Shown: positions 42,613-51,468, numbered from the stretch's first letter. The stretch is DNA of 64,000 nt from Kushneria aurantia DSM 21353 (GCF_000382245.1 NZ_KB907877.1:1-64000); one strand, 5' to 3'. Notes: a model not told the origin generated them from the sequence alone. Numbers and translations are program-made.

Positions 42613-43539
42613 TTGGCCTCCACTATCGCGCTGCTGGGCGAGTGCATGATCGAGCTGCACGGTCAGCCGGAAGGAACCCTCCATCAGGGGTTTGCCGGTG
42701 ACAGTTTCAACACGGCGACCTATCTGGCCCGGCTGGCCGACGCCCGGCTGCGGGTCGACTATGTGACCGCGCTGGGTGATGACAGCTTCAGCCTTGCCAT
42801 GCGCCAGCGTTTTGAACGTGAAGGGGTGGGCACCTCGCGGGTGCGCACCCTGCCCGAGCGCCTGCCGGGGCTCTACTTCATCGAGACCGATGAACACGGC
42901 GAGCGTCGCTTTCACTACTGGCGCAGCGAGGCCGCGGCGCGCTTCATGTTCGATGACAGGGAGGGTGAGGCGCTGCTGGCGGGGCTGGCCGAGGTGGAGA
43001 TGCTCTATTTGAGCGGCATTTCGCTGGCGATACTCACCGACGTTGGCCGTGATCGGCTGCTGGCGGCGCTGCCGCGCCTGCGCGAACAGGGGGTCAGGAT
43101 CGCCTTTGACAACAACTATCGCCCACGCCTGTGGCCCGACGCCGATCGGGCGCGTGAGGCGCATCGTGCGCTGTGGGCGCATGTCGATCTGGCGATCGTC
43201 ACCTTCGAGGATGACGCCGAGCTGTTCGGCTTCGAGACCCCGCAGGCGCTGTTTGACGCCTACCGCGAAGCGGGTGTGAGCGAGATCGTGATCAAGCGTG
43301 GCGGCGCGTCCTGTCTGATCGAGGCCGACGGCGAGCGCTTTGAGGTGCCCGGTGAACGGGTTTCGCAGGTGGTGGATACCACGGCGGCGGGGGATTCATT
43401 CAGCGCCGCTTATCTGGCCTGTCGGCTGAGCGGCGGTGAACCGCAGCGGGCGGCGCGCTGGGGGCATCGGCTGGCGGCCGGGGTGATCGGCCAGCGAGGT
43501 GCGATCATCGCGCCGGCGCAGATGCCGTCAATGCCGTAA
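42613..43539 (+). CDS. kdgK: 2-keto-3-deoxygluconate kinase
   Basis: 308-residue PfkB kinase. It starts with TTG 42613, eight bases after a strong AAAAAGGAG. Motifs are LLGECMIEL, GFAGDSFNTATYLARL (substrate), FDNNYRPRLWPD, and the ATP/catalytic site DTTAAGDSFSAAYLA. The TTG start and missing upstream ATG are unusual but well supported. It converts KDG to KDPG in the Entner-Doudoroff route of uronate/gluconate use. KDPG aldolase is not adjacent. Confidence 0.9.
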   Translation: MASTIALLGECMIELHGQPEGTLHQGFAGDSFNTATYLARLADARLRVDYVTALGDDSFSLAMRQRFEREGVGTSRVRTLPERLPGLYFIETDEHGERRFHYWRSEAAARFMFDDREGEALLAGLAEVEMLYLSGISLAILTDVGRDRLLAALPRLREQGVRIAFDNNYRPRLWPDADRAREAHRALWAHVDLAIVTFEDDAELFGFETPQALFDAYREAGVSEIVIKRGGASCLIEADGERFEVPGERVSQVVDTTAAGDSFSAAYLACRLSGGEPQRAARWGHRLAAGVIGQRGAIIAPAQMPSMP

Positions 43540-43603
43540 CGGTACGCGCTGGACGCGCTATAGGCAATAGTGGACGCCGAGACGCCAACCGCCAATCACC
43601 CCC

Positions 43604-45619
43604 TCAAAACCGCCAGGTCAGAGCCGCATTACCCCCGTGGTCGGTAAGGTCGTCGCCGAATCGGCCGGCGTAGCCGACGTCGAGCGAGACGTCGCGGGTG
43701 AGCGCCACGCCTACGCCGGCACCGACCTGGAGCTGGTCGCGGGCGGCGTTGGTGCTCTCCACGGTGAAGGCGTCGCCGCCGTCGAAACGGGCGCTGAGTT
43801 CGGGGACGTCATCGTCCAGGCGGCGCTGCCAAACGATCTCGCTGCGCAGCGTCACGCGATCGAGACCCAGCGTCTGCCAGTGGCGCAGGCCGAGCTGGGC
43901 GTACGAACTCGTCTCGCGCTCGCCGTCGAGAGTGAGGGCGGCGGGGCCGCCGTGCTCGTGGATATCGTCGATCCTGGCGGAAACGACGCTCACCCCGGCG
44001 AAGGGCGAAAGCGTCGCGGTGCTCAGTGTGAAGTGACGCGAAAGCTCGGCGAAGGCGTTGAGCGTCTCGGCGTCGAAGTCGGCCTCGAGCGTGTCGTCGA
44101 AGTCAGCGAAGCGCACGCGGCGGCGGCTGTCGGCGTCGCTGTACGTATAGGCGGCGCCGAGGCGCAGTTCGTTGTCGCCGAAGCGGTGCCGGGCATAGGC
44201 GCCGAGGTGGGTGTGATCCAGCTCGGTGCGGGCGTCAAAATCATCCATGCTGAGCCGGCCCTCGCCGGTGCCGATCAGCGCACCCACCTGCCAGCCGGTG
44301 CCGGTGGCGGCGTCGACGCCCACCACCAGCCCCTTGGAATGCATATCGAAGCTGGCGTCGTCGATCTCGCTGCGCGAGCCCCAGCCCTGCGTCCAGACAT
44401 GAGTGCCGCTTGTCGTGGTCTCGGTCGTATCCAGTCGCGTCAGGCGGGACTGCATCAATGACTGCAGCTGCAGTGACTCCTGCGCCAGCGCGGTGAGCGT
44501 TGCCGGGTGTACCTCGCCAGCAAGCTGGCCAAAGGCGCGGTTGGCGGTGGCGGTATCCTGCGTCACGAGCGTGTCGAACAGCGCGTTACCCAGCCCCAGC
44601 GATTCGACGCCGTCGGCGCTTTCGCGAGCGTTGGGCGTAGTGGCGACATCGGCGAACGCTACATCGTTGCGGGTCAGCGCGATGACGGCGCGGCTGTCGG
44701 CGAAGCGCAGCCGTGGGGTGAGAAAGGCGAGGTCGGTGAGATCGATCACGCTGTTCGGTGCGAGCCCGCCGGGCCAGGTGAGCGGGTAGCCGTCGACGGG
44801 CGCGATCTCGATGTCGGAAAACGTGCCGTCGAGCGGGCGGGTGCCGACGAAGGGCAGTAGCCCTTCGCTCAGAGCGCCGGCGATGAAGGCGCGCTGGTTG
44901 GCGGTCTCGGTCGGGTAGGAGGTCGCGATCACGAACTTGCCCGCATCCAGCGCGGTGCGCAGGAATTCGAGATCGCCCTCGGTCCAGGGCGAGGGGCGGT
45001 CGTCGTCGTACCAGAGATCCTCGACGCCCACACCGTCGATGGCGGCAAGATAGGGGACGTTGGGTCGCTCGGGGGTGTCTTCGGTCTCGCCGAGCAGGCC
45101 GACGGCGTTCTGCGGCACGATCAGGAAGTCCGGGTCGAGCGCCTTGGCGTGCTCGGAGAGGCTGATGACGAAATCCTGCATCGCGGCGCGAATGTCCTCG
45201 CCCTTGAAGCGCGCCTGGACCGATGCCACTGTGTAGGCATCGACGATATCCAGATAGGCGCCGCTGTAGCCCAGTGCCACGGCTTCTTCGATCCGCTCGG
45301 CCATCAGTGCCTGCCACTCGGGCTGCCAGAACTCGACCCGGTAGTTGCCCTCCCAGTCGTCGTTCTCGTCGAGCACGTAGTCCGGGATGCCGTCGGCGCT
45401 CATCCGATCCCAGTAGTCGCGGTAGTCTTCGGCCTCGCCGATGCTGACGTAGGTGATCAGCGTTTTGTCCTGTGCTTCGATCGCCTCGACCTGGGCACGG
45501 CTCATGCCAGTGTCGTCCATGTCGACCACGGCGACGCTGAAGTGCTGCTCGACGAGCGTCTCGTAGGAGGCTTCTTGCAACTGATAGATATAGGGAAGGT
45601 CCACGGCGGGCTCCGGCAT
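43604..45619 (-). CDS. GH114-like (endo-alpha-1,4-polygalactosaminidase type) autotransporter fusion
   Basis: 671 residues. The N-terminal half (about 5-260; YIYQLQEASYETL, VAVVDMDDTGM, LITYVSIGEAEDYRDYW, GAYLDIVDAY) fits the TM1410/GH114 glycosidase-like fold. A linker leads to an autotransporter beta-barrel (about 410-671) ending in TWRF. No signal peptide precedes it: the first 40 codons start directly in the enzyme domain, and the upstream in-frame sequence back to a stop is not hydrophobic. This suggests a truncated 5' end, possibly tied to the IS remnant upstream, so export as it stands is doubtful. Confidence 0.75.
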   Translation of the reverse strand: MPEPAVDLPYIYQLQEASYETLVEQHFSVAVVDMDDTGMSRAQVEAIEAQDKTLITYVSIGEAEDYRDYWDRMSADGIPDYVLDENDDWEGNYRVEFWQPEWQALMAERIEEAVALGYSGAYLDIVDAYTVASVQARFKGEDIRAAMQDFVISLSEHAKALDPDFLIVPQNAVGLLGETEDTPERPNVPYLAAIDGVGVEDLWYDDDRPSPWTEGDLEFLRTALDAGKFVIATSYPTETANQRAFIAGALSEGLLPFVGTRPLDGTFSDIEIAPVDGYPLTWPGGLAPNSVIDLTDLAFLTPRLRFADSRAVIALTRNDVAFADVATTPNARESADGVESLGLGNALFDTLVTQDTATANRAFGQLAGEVHPATLTALAQESLQLQSLMQSRLTRLDTTETTTSGTHVWTQGWGSRSEIDDASFDMHSKGLVVGVDAATGTGWQVGALIGTGEGRLSMDDFDARTELDHTHLGAYARHRFGDNELRLGAAYTYSDADSRRRVRFADFDDTLEADFDAETLNAFAELSRHFTLSTATLSPFAGVSVVSARIDDIHEHGGPAALTLDGERETSSYAQLGLRHWQTLGLDRVTLRSEIVWQRRLDDDVPELSARFDGGDAFTVESTNAARDQLQVGAGVGVALTRDVSLDVGYAGRFGDDLTDHGGNAALTWRF

Positions 45620-45748
45620 CGGGAAGGAGTGCCTAGGGTAAGCGGCGCGAGCGTCGGGAAGCCGAGGATTAGAGCGGGTTTTGCTGCGTTAATTCGCGGC
45701 AGGCGGCCCTCCGGGCATGAGATAATACCGACATCCACCGGATCCGCC

Positions 45749-45866
45749 ATGAGCCACTTCCGCCCTGTCGATCGCCACACGTCCTATCTGCTTCCGGTTA
45801 CCTCAGGATCATCCGGCACGCTGCATCGTCGAGGTCGTCGACGGCCTTGATCTGCGCGCCATGGTG
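45749..45866 (+). pseudogene. IS1182-family transposase N-terminal remnant
   Basis: ATG 45749 reads MSHFRPVDRHTSYLLP; after a small deletion/frameshift the frame continues at 45807 as DHPARCIVEVVDGLDLRAMV. Together these are the recognisable start of IS1182 transposases (around 40 residues of about 450). The remainder is missing. It lies between the autotransporter start and the hypothetical gene at 45928. The region 45620-45748 upstream holds no gene that I can support. Confidence 0.7.
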
Positions 45867-45912
45867 GTGCAAAAATCGCCGGGGTGGGTCGCACGCCTCA
45901 CCTGCCGACGGC

Positions 45913-45927
45913 AAGCCCGACAGGCTG
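45913..45927. repeat. End of the dispersed inverted-repeat element
   Basis: AAGCCCGACAGGCTG followed by CTAG (45928-45931) is identical to the right end of the complete element at 31250-31409. The CTAG holds the stop of the minus-strand gene 45928-46431. The other end is not recognisable here. A second CTAG occurs at 45633-45636, but the adjoining bases do not match the element end. Confidence 0.6.
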
Positions 45928-46431
45928 CTAGCAGGACGCCTGCCCGGAGCGCTGGTGCATCGATGCCAGCAGGGTCGACTTGAGTGCCACCAGCGGCTCG
46001 CCGGAGAGGCCGCTGATCACCAGCAGCCGCGTATGGCGTCCGCCGCTGTAGCCCAGCCACAGCGGTAGTTCGACGCAGCCCGGCGTGGCGGGCAGCACCC
46101 GGCACGACCAGCGCCCGGGTCTGGCCAGCCGCTCCCACAGCCACCAGCGTTCGAAGCGTGTAAATGACGGGCAGGGGCCGCCGTCCAGCATCAGCGCCGC
46201 TTCGGCGTTGCCTGCCGGCGCGGCCGGCTCGGCGTTATCCGGCAGCAGCAGGGCGCGCGACATCGTCTCGGCGGCCAGCAGCCAGGCCAGTGGTCGACCC
46301 TCCTCGGTACCGACAGGGAGGCGCCAGAGCGACAGCCGCGCCGGCTCGAAGCGCTCCGCCCCCAGCCGCCGCAGTCGGGCGCGGGCGTCGTCGTCACTCA
46401 GTCGCCGCGCCAGTCGCAGTGTTTCAGCCAT
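45928..46431 (-). CDS. Hypothetical protein coupled to a sodium:solute symporter
   Basis: 167 residues with no recognised family. It is rich in Leu, Arg, Ala and Trp (FERWWLWERL), with no clear membrane helix or signal. Its start overlaps the stop of the upstream symporter gene by 8 bp, so it is translated with it and may be an accessory or enzyme for the same substrate. Its TAG stop is the CTAG at the border of the dispersed repeat. Confidence 0.6.
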   Translation of the reverse strand: MAETLRLARRLSDDDARARLRRLGAERFEPARLSLWRLPVGTEEGRPLAWLLAAETMSRALLLPDNAEPAAPAGNAEAALMLDGGPCPSFTRFERWWLWERLARPGRWSCRVLPATPGCVELPLWLGYSGGRHTRLLVISGLSGEPLVALKSTLLASMHQRSGQASC

Positions 46432-48049
46432 TGGCCCATACCTGCAGTAGTGCCAGGGTTGCCAGCAGCACGAAAAACCACACGATCAGGCCGAGACAGC
46501 GCCGGCGGGTCACCAGCGCGTCGCGACCGATGGCGGCGGCATCGGCGCTGCGCCCCTTGAGCAGCGCCTGCATGTCCGGCGCGGTTTCGTCGATCACCAC
46601 GTCGGCCAGCTGCTCTCGACCTGGCTTCGGGGCGCTGAGGCTGACGAGATAGCCGGCCACCAGTGATACCGCCAGGCCGACGAAGTTGTTGTAGAGCCAC
46701 GACATGCCGGTGTGCGACATCGCCCACACCGCCGCCATGCCCAGCAGCATGCCGGCCACCGCGCCGCGGCCGTTGCTGCGGTGGCTGAGTATCGCCAGCA
46801 GGAAGACTCCCAGTAGCGCACCGTAGAACCACGAGCCGATACGGTTGACCGCCTCGATAACGGGTCCCAGGTTGCCGGCGAAGAAGGCGAACAGGGTGGC
46901 GTAGACGCCCCAGAACACCGTTGCCCAGCGCGAGGCCTTGAGATAGTGGCGCTCGTCCGCTTCGGGTTTGACAAAGCGGGCGTAGAAGTCGCGCACCGAG
47001 ACCGCTGCCAGTGAGTTGAGTGCCGAGTCGAGACTCGACATGGCGGCGGCGAACACCCCGGCGATCACCAGCCCGCTGATGCCCACCGGCAGGGTGCTGA
47101 CCACGAAACGCGGGAACAGCTCATTGAGGTTGTCCGGGGCGGTCAGGCCGTGCTGCTGATAGTAGGCGGCGAGCATTACGCCAATGAACAGAAACAGCAG
47201 CATCTGCGGTACCAGCAGGTAGCCGCCGATCATCAGCGAGCGCTGCCCCTCGGCGATCGACGGGCTGGTCAGGACGCGCTGGATCTGACTCTGGTCGGTG
47301 CCGAAGTAGGCCACATGCAGCACCACGCCGCCGATCAGGCCGGCCCACAATGAGTAGGTGACGGTGGGGTCGAGGGAGAGGTTGATGGGGTTGAACATGT
47401 CGTTGGCGGCGCCGAAGGCGAAGACGTCGCTCCAGCCGCCGGGCAGACTGGCCACCAGCAGGATCATGCTCAGAATGGCGCCCAGCCAGAGCACGAACAT
47501 CTGGATGACATCGGTCCAGATCACCGCGCTTATACCGCCCATCACGGTATAGCCGACGGCAATGACCGCCATCAGAATAATCGTCAGGTTGACGCTCAGG
47601 CCGGTGACCACGGAGAGCACCAGCGCCGGTGCGTAGAGCACCACGCCGGTGGCCAGGCCGCGGGCGACAAGAAAAAGCAGTGCGGCCAGCGAGCGGGTGG
47701 CAACGCCGAAGCGGCGCTCGAGCAGTTCATAGATGCTGTAGATGCCGGCGCGGTGGAAAATAGGCACCAGCAGTGCGATCAGCACTGCCATCGCCAGTGG
47801 GACGTTGATAAACGTCACCAGTCGTTCCAGGCCGCCATCAAACCCCCAGCCCGGGGCACCAATAAAGGTGATGGCGCTGGCCTGGGTCGCCATCACCGAC
47901 AGCCCGATCGCCCAGCCGGGGATTTTGCGCCCGCCGAGAAAGTAGTCCTCGGTGTTGTCCTGATCCTTGCCGAAACGCGCCCCCACCCAGGCAATGACCA
48001 CTACGTAAACGACCAGCACCAGCATATCCAGCCAGGTAAATGCCGCCAT
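46424..48049 (-). CDS. Sodium:solute symporter (SSS family)
   Basis: 541 residues from ATG 48049 (preceded by GGTGG), with about thirteen predicted helices. The start FTWLDMLVLVVYVVVIAWVG, then FLGGRKIPGWAIGLSVMATQ, GYTVMGGISAVIWTDVIQMF and the helix-8 region ISGLVIAGVFAAAMSSLDSALNSLA are characteristic SSS segments. The substrate is unknown, and sugar, sialate or carboxylate-type solutes are all possible. The longer frame (to 48100) adds an unlikely leader. The upstream gap holds the 75-bp repeat array. Confidence 0.88.
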   Translation of the reverse strand: MAAFTWLDMLVLVVYVVVIAWVGARFGKDQDNTEDYFLGGRKIPGWAIGLSVMATQASAITFIGAPGWGFDGGLERLVTFINVPLAMAVLIALLVPIFHRAGIYSIYELLERRFGVATRSLAALLFLVARGLATGVVLYAPALVLSVVTGLSVNLTIILMAVIAVGYTVMGGISAVIWTDVIQMFVLWLGAILSMILLVASLPGGWSDVFAFGAANDMFNPINLSLDPTVTYSLWAGLIGGVVLHVAYFGTDQSQIQRVLTSPSIAEGQRSLMIGGYLLVPQMLLFLFIGVMLAAYYQQHGLTAPDNLNELFPRFVVSTLPVGISGLVIAGVFAAAMSSLDSALNSLAAVSVRDFYARFVKPEADERHYLKASRWATVFWGVYATLFAFFAGNLGPVIEAVNRIGSWFYGALLGVFLLAILSHRSNGRGAVAGMLLGMAAVWAMSHTGMSWLYNNFVGLAVSLVAGYLVSLSAPKPGREQLADVVIDETAPDMQALLKGRSADAAAIGRDALVTRRRCLGLIVWFFVLLATLALLQVWANG

Positions 48050-48165
48050 TAAAGCCACCCGTTGTTGATATTTTGCTGAACATGACAGGTTGGCGAGCAA
48101 ATCGGAAGCCGTTTACCTCAGTATTTGGTCGTGTCCGGCTCGACTCGGCCGCTGTATCGGCAGGG

Positions 48166-48558
48166 ATGGCAGGGCCCAAAAAATCACCGGGAGTGATTTT
48201 TGACGCCACGCAGTGGCGGCCCGAAGGGTGCCCGCCAGGAATGGCAGGGCCCAAAAAATCACCGGGAGTGATTTTTGACGCCACGCAGTGGCGGCCCGAA
48301 GGGTGCCCGCCAGGGATGGCAGGGCTCAAAAAATCACCGGGAGTGATTTTTGACGCCACGCAGTGGCGGCCCGAAGGGTGCCCGCCAGGGATGGCAGGGC
48401 CCAAAAAATCACCGGGAGTGATTTTTGACGCCACGGAGTGGCGGCCCGAAGGGTGCCCGCCAGGGATGGCAGGGCCCAAAAAATCGCCGGGAGCGATTTT
48501 TGACGCCACGCAGTGGCGGCCCGAAGGGTGCCCGCCAGGGATGGCAGGGCACAAAAAA
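48166..48558. repeat. 75-bp tandem repeat array, five copies plus a partial sixth
   Basis: Full units begin with ATGGCAGGG at 48166, 48241, 48316, 48391 and 48466; a partial sixth starts at 48541. Copies differ at only a few positions. Each unit contains AAAAATCAC-CGGGA-GTGATTTTT, a terminator-like hairpin with A- and T-tracts, then GCCAC-GCA-GTGGC and a GC-rich imperfect hairpin. In copy 5 both arms change (ATCGC / GCGAT), keeping the pair. The array separates dps from the symporter gene. Confidence 0.9.
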
Positions 48559-48577
48559 GGCAGCGCATAACGCTGCC
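48553..48577 (-). terminator. Intrinsic terminator of dps
   Basis: On the minus strand GGCAGCG-TTATG-CGCTGCC is followed by TTTTTT. The hairpin spans 48559-48577, 49 bp past the dps stop. It overlaps the partial sixth copy of the array. Confidence 0.85.
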
Positions 48578-48625
48578 GTTGTCGTTCCCGGCAGTCAGCC
48601 GGTCGGACGCAGTGGGCGCCCGAAA

Positions 48626-49165
48626 TTATTCACCTTCCTGCAGGTGCGCCTCAATGAACCAGAGGTTGCTGTCCAGCGTACGCGACACGCCGGTCAGCAG
48701 GTCGGAAGTGTCTTCGTCGCCCAATTCGCTGGTGTCATCGATCGACTTGCGCACCGCAGCACCGGTCGCGGCGTAGTGATCGGCCAGCGCCTTGAGATGA
48801 TCGACTACCTTGTGGATATTGGTCGGGTAGGGCTCGAGGCTGGTGTTCTGCGAGACGCTCTGGGTGGTACCCAGTGCGGTGCCGCCCAGTTGCACCAGTC
48901 TTTCGGCAACTTCATCGACGTGGCCGTCAATGCCGGCGCGGAAGCCGTCCAGCATCTCGTGAACGCCAATAAACTGCAGACCCTTCAGGTTCCAGTGCAC
49001 CTGCTTGATTACCAATGACAGATCGATCAGCTCGGCAAGACGAGCGTTCATCAGCGCGACGATCTGTTCGCGCTGTTTTTCGGGAATATCGTTGCGCGTG
49101 GGGTAGAGACGGGTCGCCGCCTTCCTGTTGGCATCCTTGATATCGCGCGGTTTGGCACTACTCAT
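48626..49165 (-). CDS. dps: Dps / DNA-protecting ferritin-like protein
   Basis: 179 residues. The ferroxidase residues lie in VIKQVHWNLKGLQFIGVHEM and GHVDEVAERLVQLG at the inter-subunit site. The four-helix bundle follows the family pattern, and the N-terminal tail carries lysine/arginine (KPRDIKDANRKAATR), which may bind DNA. It forms a dodecamer that oxidises and stores iron and protects DNA in starvation or peroxide stress. Confidence 0.93.
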   Translation of the reverse strand: MSSAKPRDIKDANRKAATRLYPTRNDIPEKQREQIVALMNARLAELIDLSLVIKQVHWNLKGLQFIGVHEMLDGFRAGIDGHVDEVAERLVQLGGTALGTTQSVSQNTSLEPYPTNIHKVVDHLKALADHYAATGAAVRKSIDDTSELGDEDTSDLLTGVSRTLDSNLWFIEAHLQEGE

Positions 49166-49229
49166 GAGTCAAATCCCTCTGTCCGAGTGAAACGTCACGT
49201 CGATACGACTTCGACGTTTATCCTTTCCT

Positions 49230-49246
49230 TGTACAATATTGGTACA
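49230..49246. promoter_or_regulatory. Palindrome in the dps promoter region
   Basis: TGTACAATATTGGTACA is a palindrome TGTAC-N7-GTACA about 65-80 bp upstream of the dps start. It is AT-rich in the middle and sits where a transcription factor or promoter would be. I cannot assign it to a known regulator. Confidence 0.45.
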
Positions 49247-49406
49247 TGATGCGCCGATATCAAGTCCTGTCGAGCGAAATGTGAGCTTATCGTGCGTTGA
49301 TCACCGAGAGGGTGCCAACTCCTCCTCAAAAAGGGGCAAGGAATAGCGGTCAACAAGTGTTTAGACTGGTTTCGGTACCGTCGTTCATGCCGATAGGATG
49401 GTTATC

Positions 49407-49952
49407 ATGCGCTATCTGCCTGCCACACTGCTGCTGTTACTGGTTACTGCACCCGCTTTCGCCGCTCCCGGCGGCGCCCTGGGCGATGGCGTCTGGCTGC
49501 TGTCGCTGGGTCTTGTGCTGATCGCGGTGGAGGCGATCACGCCGATCTTTGGCGTAGTGGGGCTGGCGGGGCTGGTGCTGTTCGTGCTCGGCGCAGTGCT
49601 GATGGCCAATGCCGGGCTGTTGCCCGGCGGCGATTCGTTTGGCGCGCTGGCGCTGGTGATTGTGGGGGCGCTGGTGATCGGTACCTTCCTGCTGTGGATT
49701 GTCACCCGGGCGCTGAAGTTTCGACACATGACACCGCTCGGCGGCCGTGAAGCGTTGATCGGTGCCACGGGAGAGGTGCCGGATGACTTCACTCAGCAGC
49801 ACCTCAATCACTACCTCGGTTATGTGCGCGTGCATGGTGAGCGCTGGCAGGCGGCGAGCGACTGCCCGCTGAGTGCCGGCGACAGCGTGCGCGTTACCAC
49901 CGTTGATGGACTACGGCTGCGTGTCGAACGTGGTCCTTGCGCCGGCGAGTGA
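49407..49952 (+). CDS. NfeD-like membrane protein
   Basis: 181 residues. An apparent signal/first helix (MRYLPATLLLLLVTAPAFAA) and three to four helices (VWLLSLGLVLIAVEAI; GLAGLVLFVLGAVL; ALALVIVGALVIGTFLLWIV) are followed by the soluble OB-fold C-terminal domain (GGREALIGATGEV to VTTVDGLRLRVERG). It usually partners with SPFH-family proteins in membrane microdomains, and such a gene lies 39 bp downstream. ATG 49407 with TAGGA is preferred over ATG 49398. Confidence 0.88.
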   Translation: MRYLPATLLLLLVTAPAFAAPGGALGDGVWLLSLGLVLIAVEAITPIFGVVGLAGLVLFVLGAVLMANAGLLPGGDSFGALALVIVGALVIGTFLLWIVTRALKFRHMTPLGGREALIGATGEVPDDFTQQHLNHYLGYVRVHGERWQAASDCPLSAGDSVRVTTVDGLRLRVERGPCAGE

Positions 49953-49991
49953 CCAAACTCATATGACTCACCACTGCTTCAGGAGCCTTTT

Positions 49992-50747
49992 ATGCTCACC
50001 TATCTGATCCCCGTGGTACTGATTATCGCCCTGCTGGCCGCTTCGGTTCGGGTGCTCCCCGAGTATCGGCGCGGTGTAGTGTTCTTTCTCGGTCGCTTCC
50101 AGGGCGTCAAGGGGCCCGGGCTTTTCATTATCGTACCGGTGATCCAGAAAATGGAGACGGTCGATCTGCGCACTATCACCCTCGATGTACCGGGCCAGGA
50201 CGTGATCTCCCGCGATAACGTGACGGTGAGGGTCAACGCGGTGGTCTATTTCCGCGTGGTCGATCCCGAGAAGGCGATTATCCAGATCGAGAATTTCGGC
50301 ATGGCGACCAGTCAGATCGCCCAGACCACACTGCGCTCGGTGCTCGGCAAGCATGATCTTGACGAGATGCTCGCCGAACGTGACCGGCTCAATGACGATA
50401 TTCAGAAAATTCTTGATGAACAGACCGAGCCCTGGGGCATCAAGGTCTCCAACGTCGAGATCAAGCAGGTCGATATCAGCGAGGACATGGTGCGTGCAAT
50501 CGCCCGCCAGGCAGAGGCCGAGCGTGAACGTCGTGCCAAGGTGATCGGCGCCGAGGGGGAACTGCAGGCGTCGCAGAAACTGGTTGAAGCAGCGCAGATC
50601 ATGGACCAGAGCCCGGCGGCGCTGCAGCTGCGCTATCTGCAGACGATGAGCGACATGAGCACCCGTAACGCTTCCACCATTTTCTTCCCGCTACCGCTGG
50701 AGCTGACCAAATTCTTCGATCAGATGGGTGGCAAGGGGTCTGAATAG
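49992..50747 (+). CDS. Slipin / stomatin-like SPFH protein
   Basis: 251 residues. One N-terminal membrane hairpin ([20 protein letters not shown]) precedes an SPFH domain ([40 protein letters not shown]) and a C-terminal coiled helix ([20 protein letters not shown]). Slipins scaffold membrane microdomains and protein quality control, usually with NfeD, here directly upstream. Confidence 0.92.
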   Translation: MLTYLIPVVLIIALLAASVRVLPEYRRGVVFFLGRFQGVKGPGLFIIVPVIQKMETVDLRTITLDVPGQDVISRDNVTVRVNAVVYFRVVDPEKAIIQIENFGMATSQIAQTTLRSVLGKHDLDEMLAERDRLNDDIQKILDEQTEPWGIKVSNVEIKQVDISEDMVRAIARQAEAERERRAKVIGAEGELQASQKLVEAAQIMDQSPAALQLRYLQTMSDMSTRNASTIFFPLPLELTKFFDQMGGKGSE

Positions 50748-50829
50748 CACCTGAAGCCGGTAGCGGCGACTGCCGACTCATCTATGCTGAACAGCGTATC
50801 CGTTCAACCTTCAAGTTGGAGAAAGTGAC

Positions 50830-51468
50830 ATGATGCGCAGCACGACAACCCTGAGCGCCGCCGTTTTTGCCGGTATGCTGGCCAGCAGTGCGGCGCTGGC
50901 TTCGTCGCAGACGCCGCAGACACAGGACATCGATGACGTGCCGGCCGGCACTTATAGCCTTGACTCACTGCACTCCAAGGTGACCTGGGCAGTGGATCAC
51001 TACGGTTTTTCCACCTACCAGGGGCAGTTCAGCGGCATTACCGGCACTCTCGAACTGGCCGATGACCCCGCCGACAGCAGTCTCAATATCGAGATTCCCC
51101 TTGATCAGGTCATTACCGGCAGCGCGCTTGACGACCATCTTCAGGGCGAGGATTTCTTCAACACCTCTCAGCACGCCACCGCGACCTTCACCTCGACGCG
51201 CATCGAGATGGATGGCGACGACGAGGCCACTATTCACGGCGATCTGACCCTCAACGGTCAGACCCATCCGCTGACTATCGATGCGCACTTCAATCGCGCG
51301 GCGATCTACCCCTTCGACGAGACCTATCGGCTGGGCTTTGACGGCGAGGCCACCCTGACGCGCAGCGAGTGGGGCATCACCTATATTCTGCCGGAGGGCG
51401 ATAACGGCATGGGTATCAGTGACGACGTCGAACTCGATATCGAAGCCGAGTTTACGCCGCAGCAGTAA
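50830..51468 (+). CDS. YceI-family periplasmic protein
   Basis: 212 residues with a signal peptide (TTTLSAAVFAGMLASSAALA) and a lipocalin-like YceI domain (GTYSLDSLHSKVTWAVDHYGFS; GDLTLNGQTHPLTIDAHFN). Members bind isoprenoid quinone-like lipids, and some are induced by stress or alkaline pH. AGTTGGAGAAAG precedes the ATG; a second ATG follows directly. It is a single-gene unit, ended by a strong hairpin at 51499. Confidence 0.88.
   Translation: MMRSTTTLSAAVFAGMLASSAALASSQTPQTQDIDDVPAGTYSLDSLHSKVTWAVDHYGFSTYQGQFSGITGTLELADDPADSSLNIEIPLDQVITGSALDDHLQGEDFFNTSQHATATFTSTRIEMDGDDEATIHGDLTLNGQTHPLTIDAHFNRAAIYPFDETYRLGFDGEATLTRSEWGITYILPEGDNGMGISDDVELDIEAEFTPQQ

Larger units (their letters stand above)
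48050..48625. other. Gene-free region between dps and the symporter gene
   Basis: 576 bp between two minus-strand genes. From right to left it holds the dps terminator (48553-48577), the 75-bp tandem array (48166-48558) and about 115 bp (48050-48165) in which the symporter promoter must lie. The open frames across the array on both strands arise because 75 is a multiple of three. Confidence 0.7.

Noticed and set aside
48166-48558. CRISPR array
   Set aside because: Units are contiguous 75-bp copies without unique spacers, and no cas gene is present.
48040-48570. Open frame with 25-residue repeats (and its antisense partner 47838-48554)
   Set aside because: It exists only because the 75-bp hairpin array is a multiple of three; no start, signal or family supports a repeat protein.
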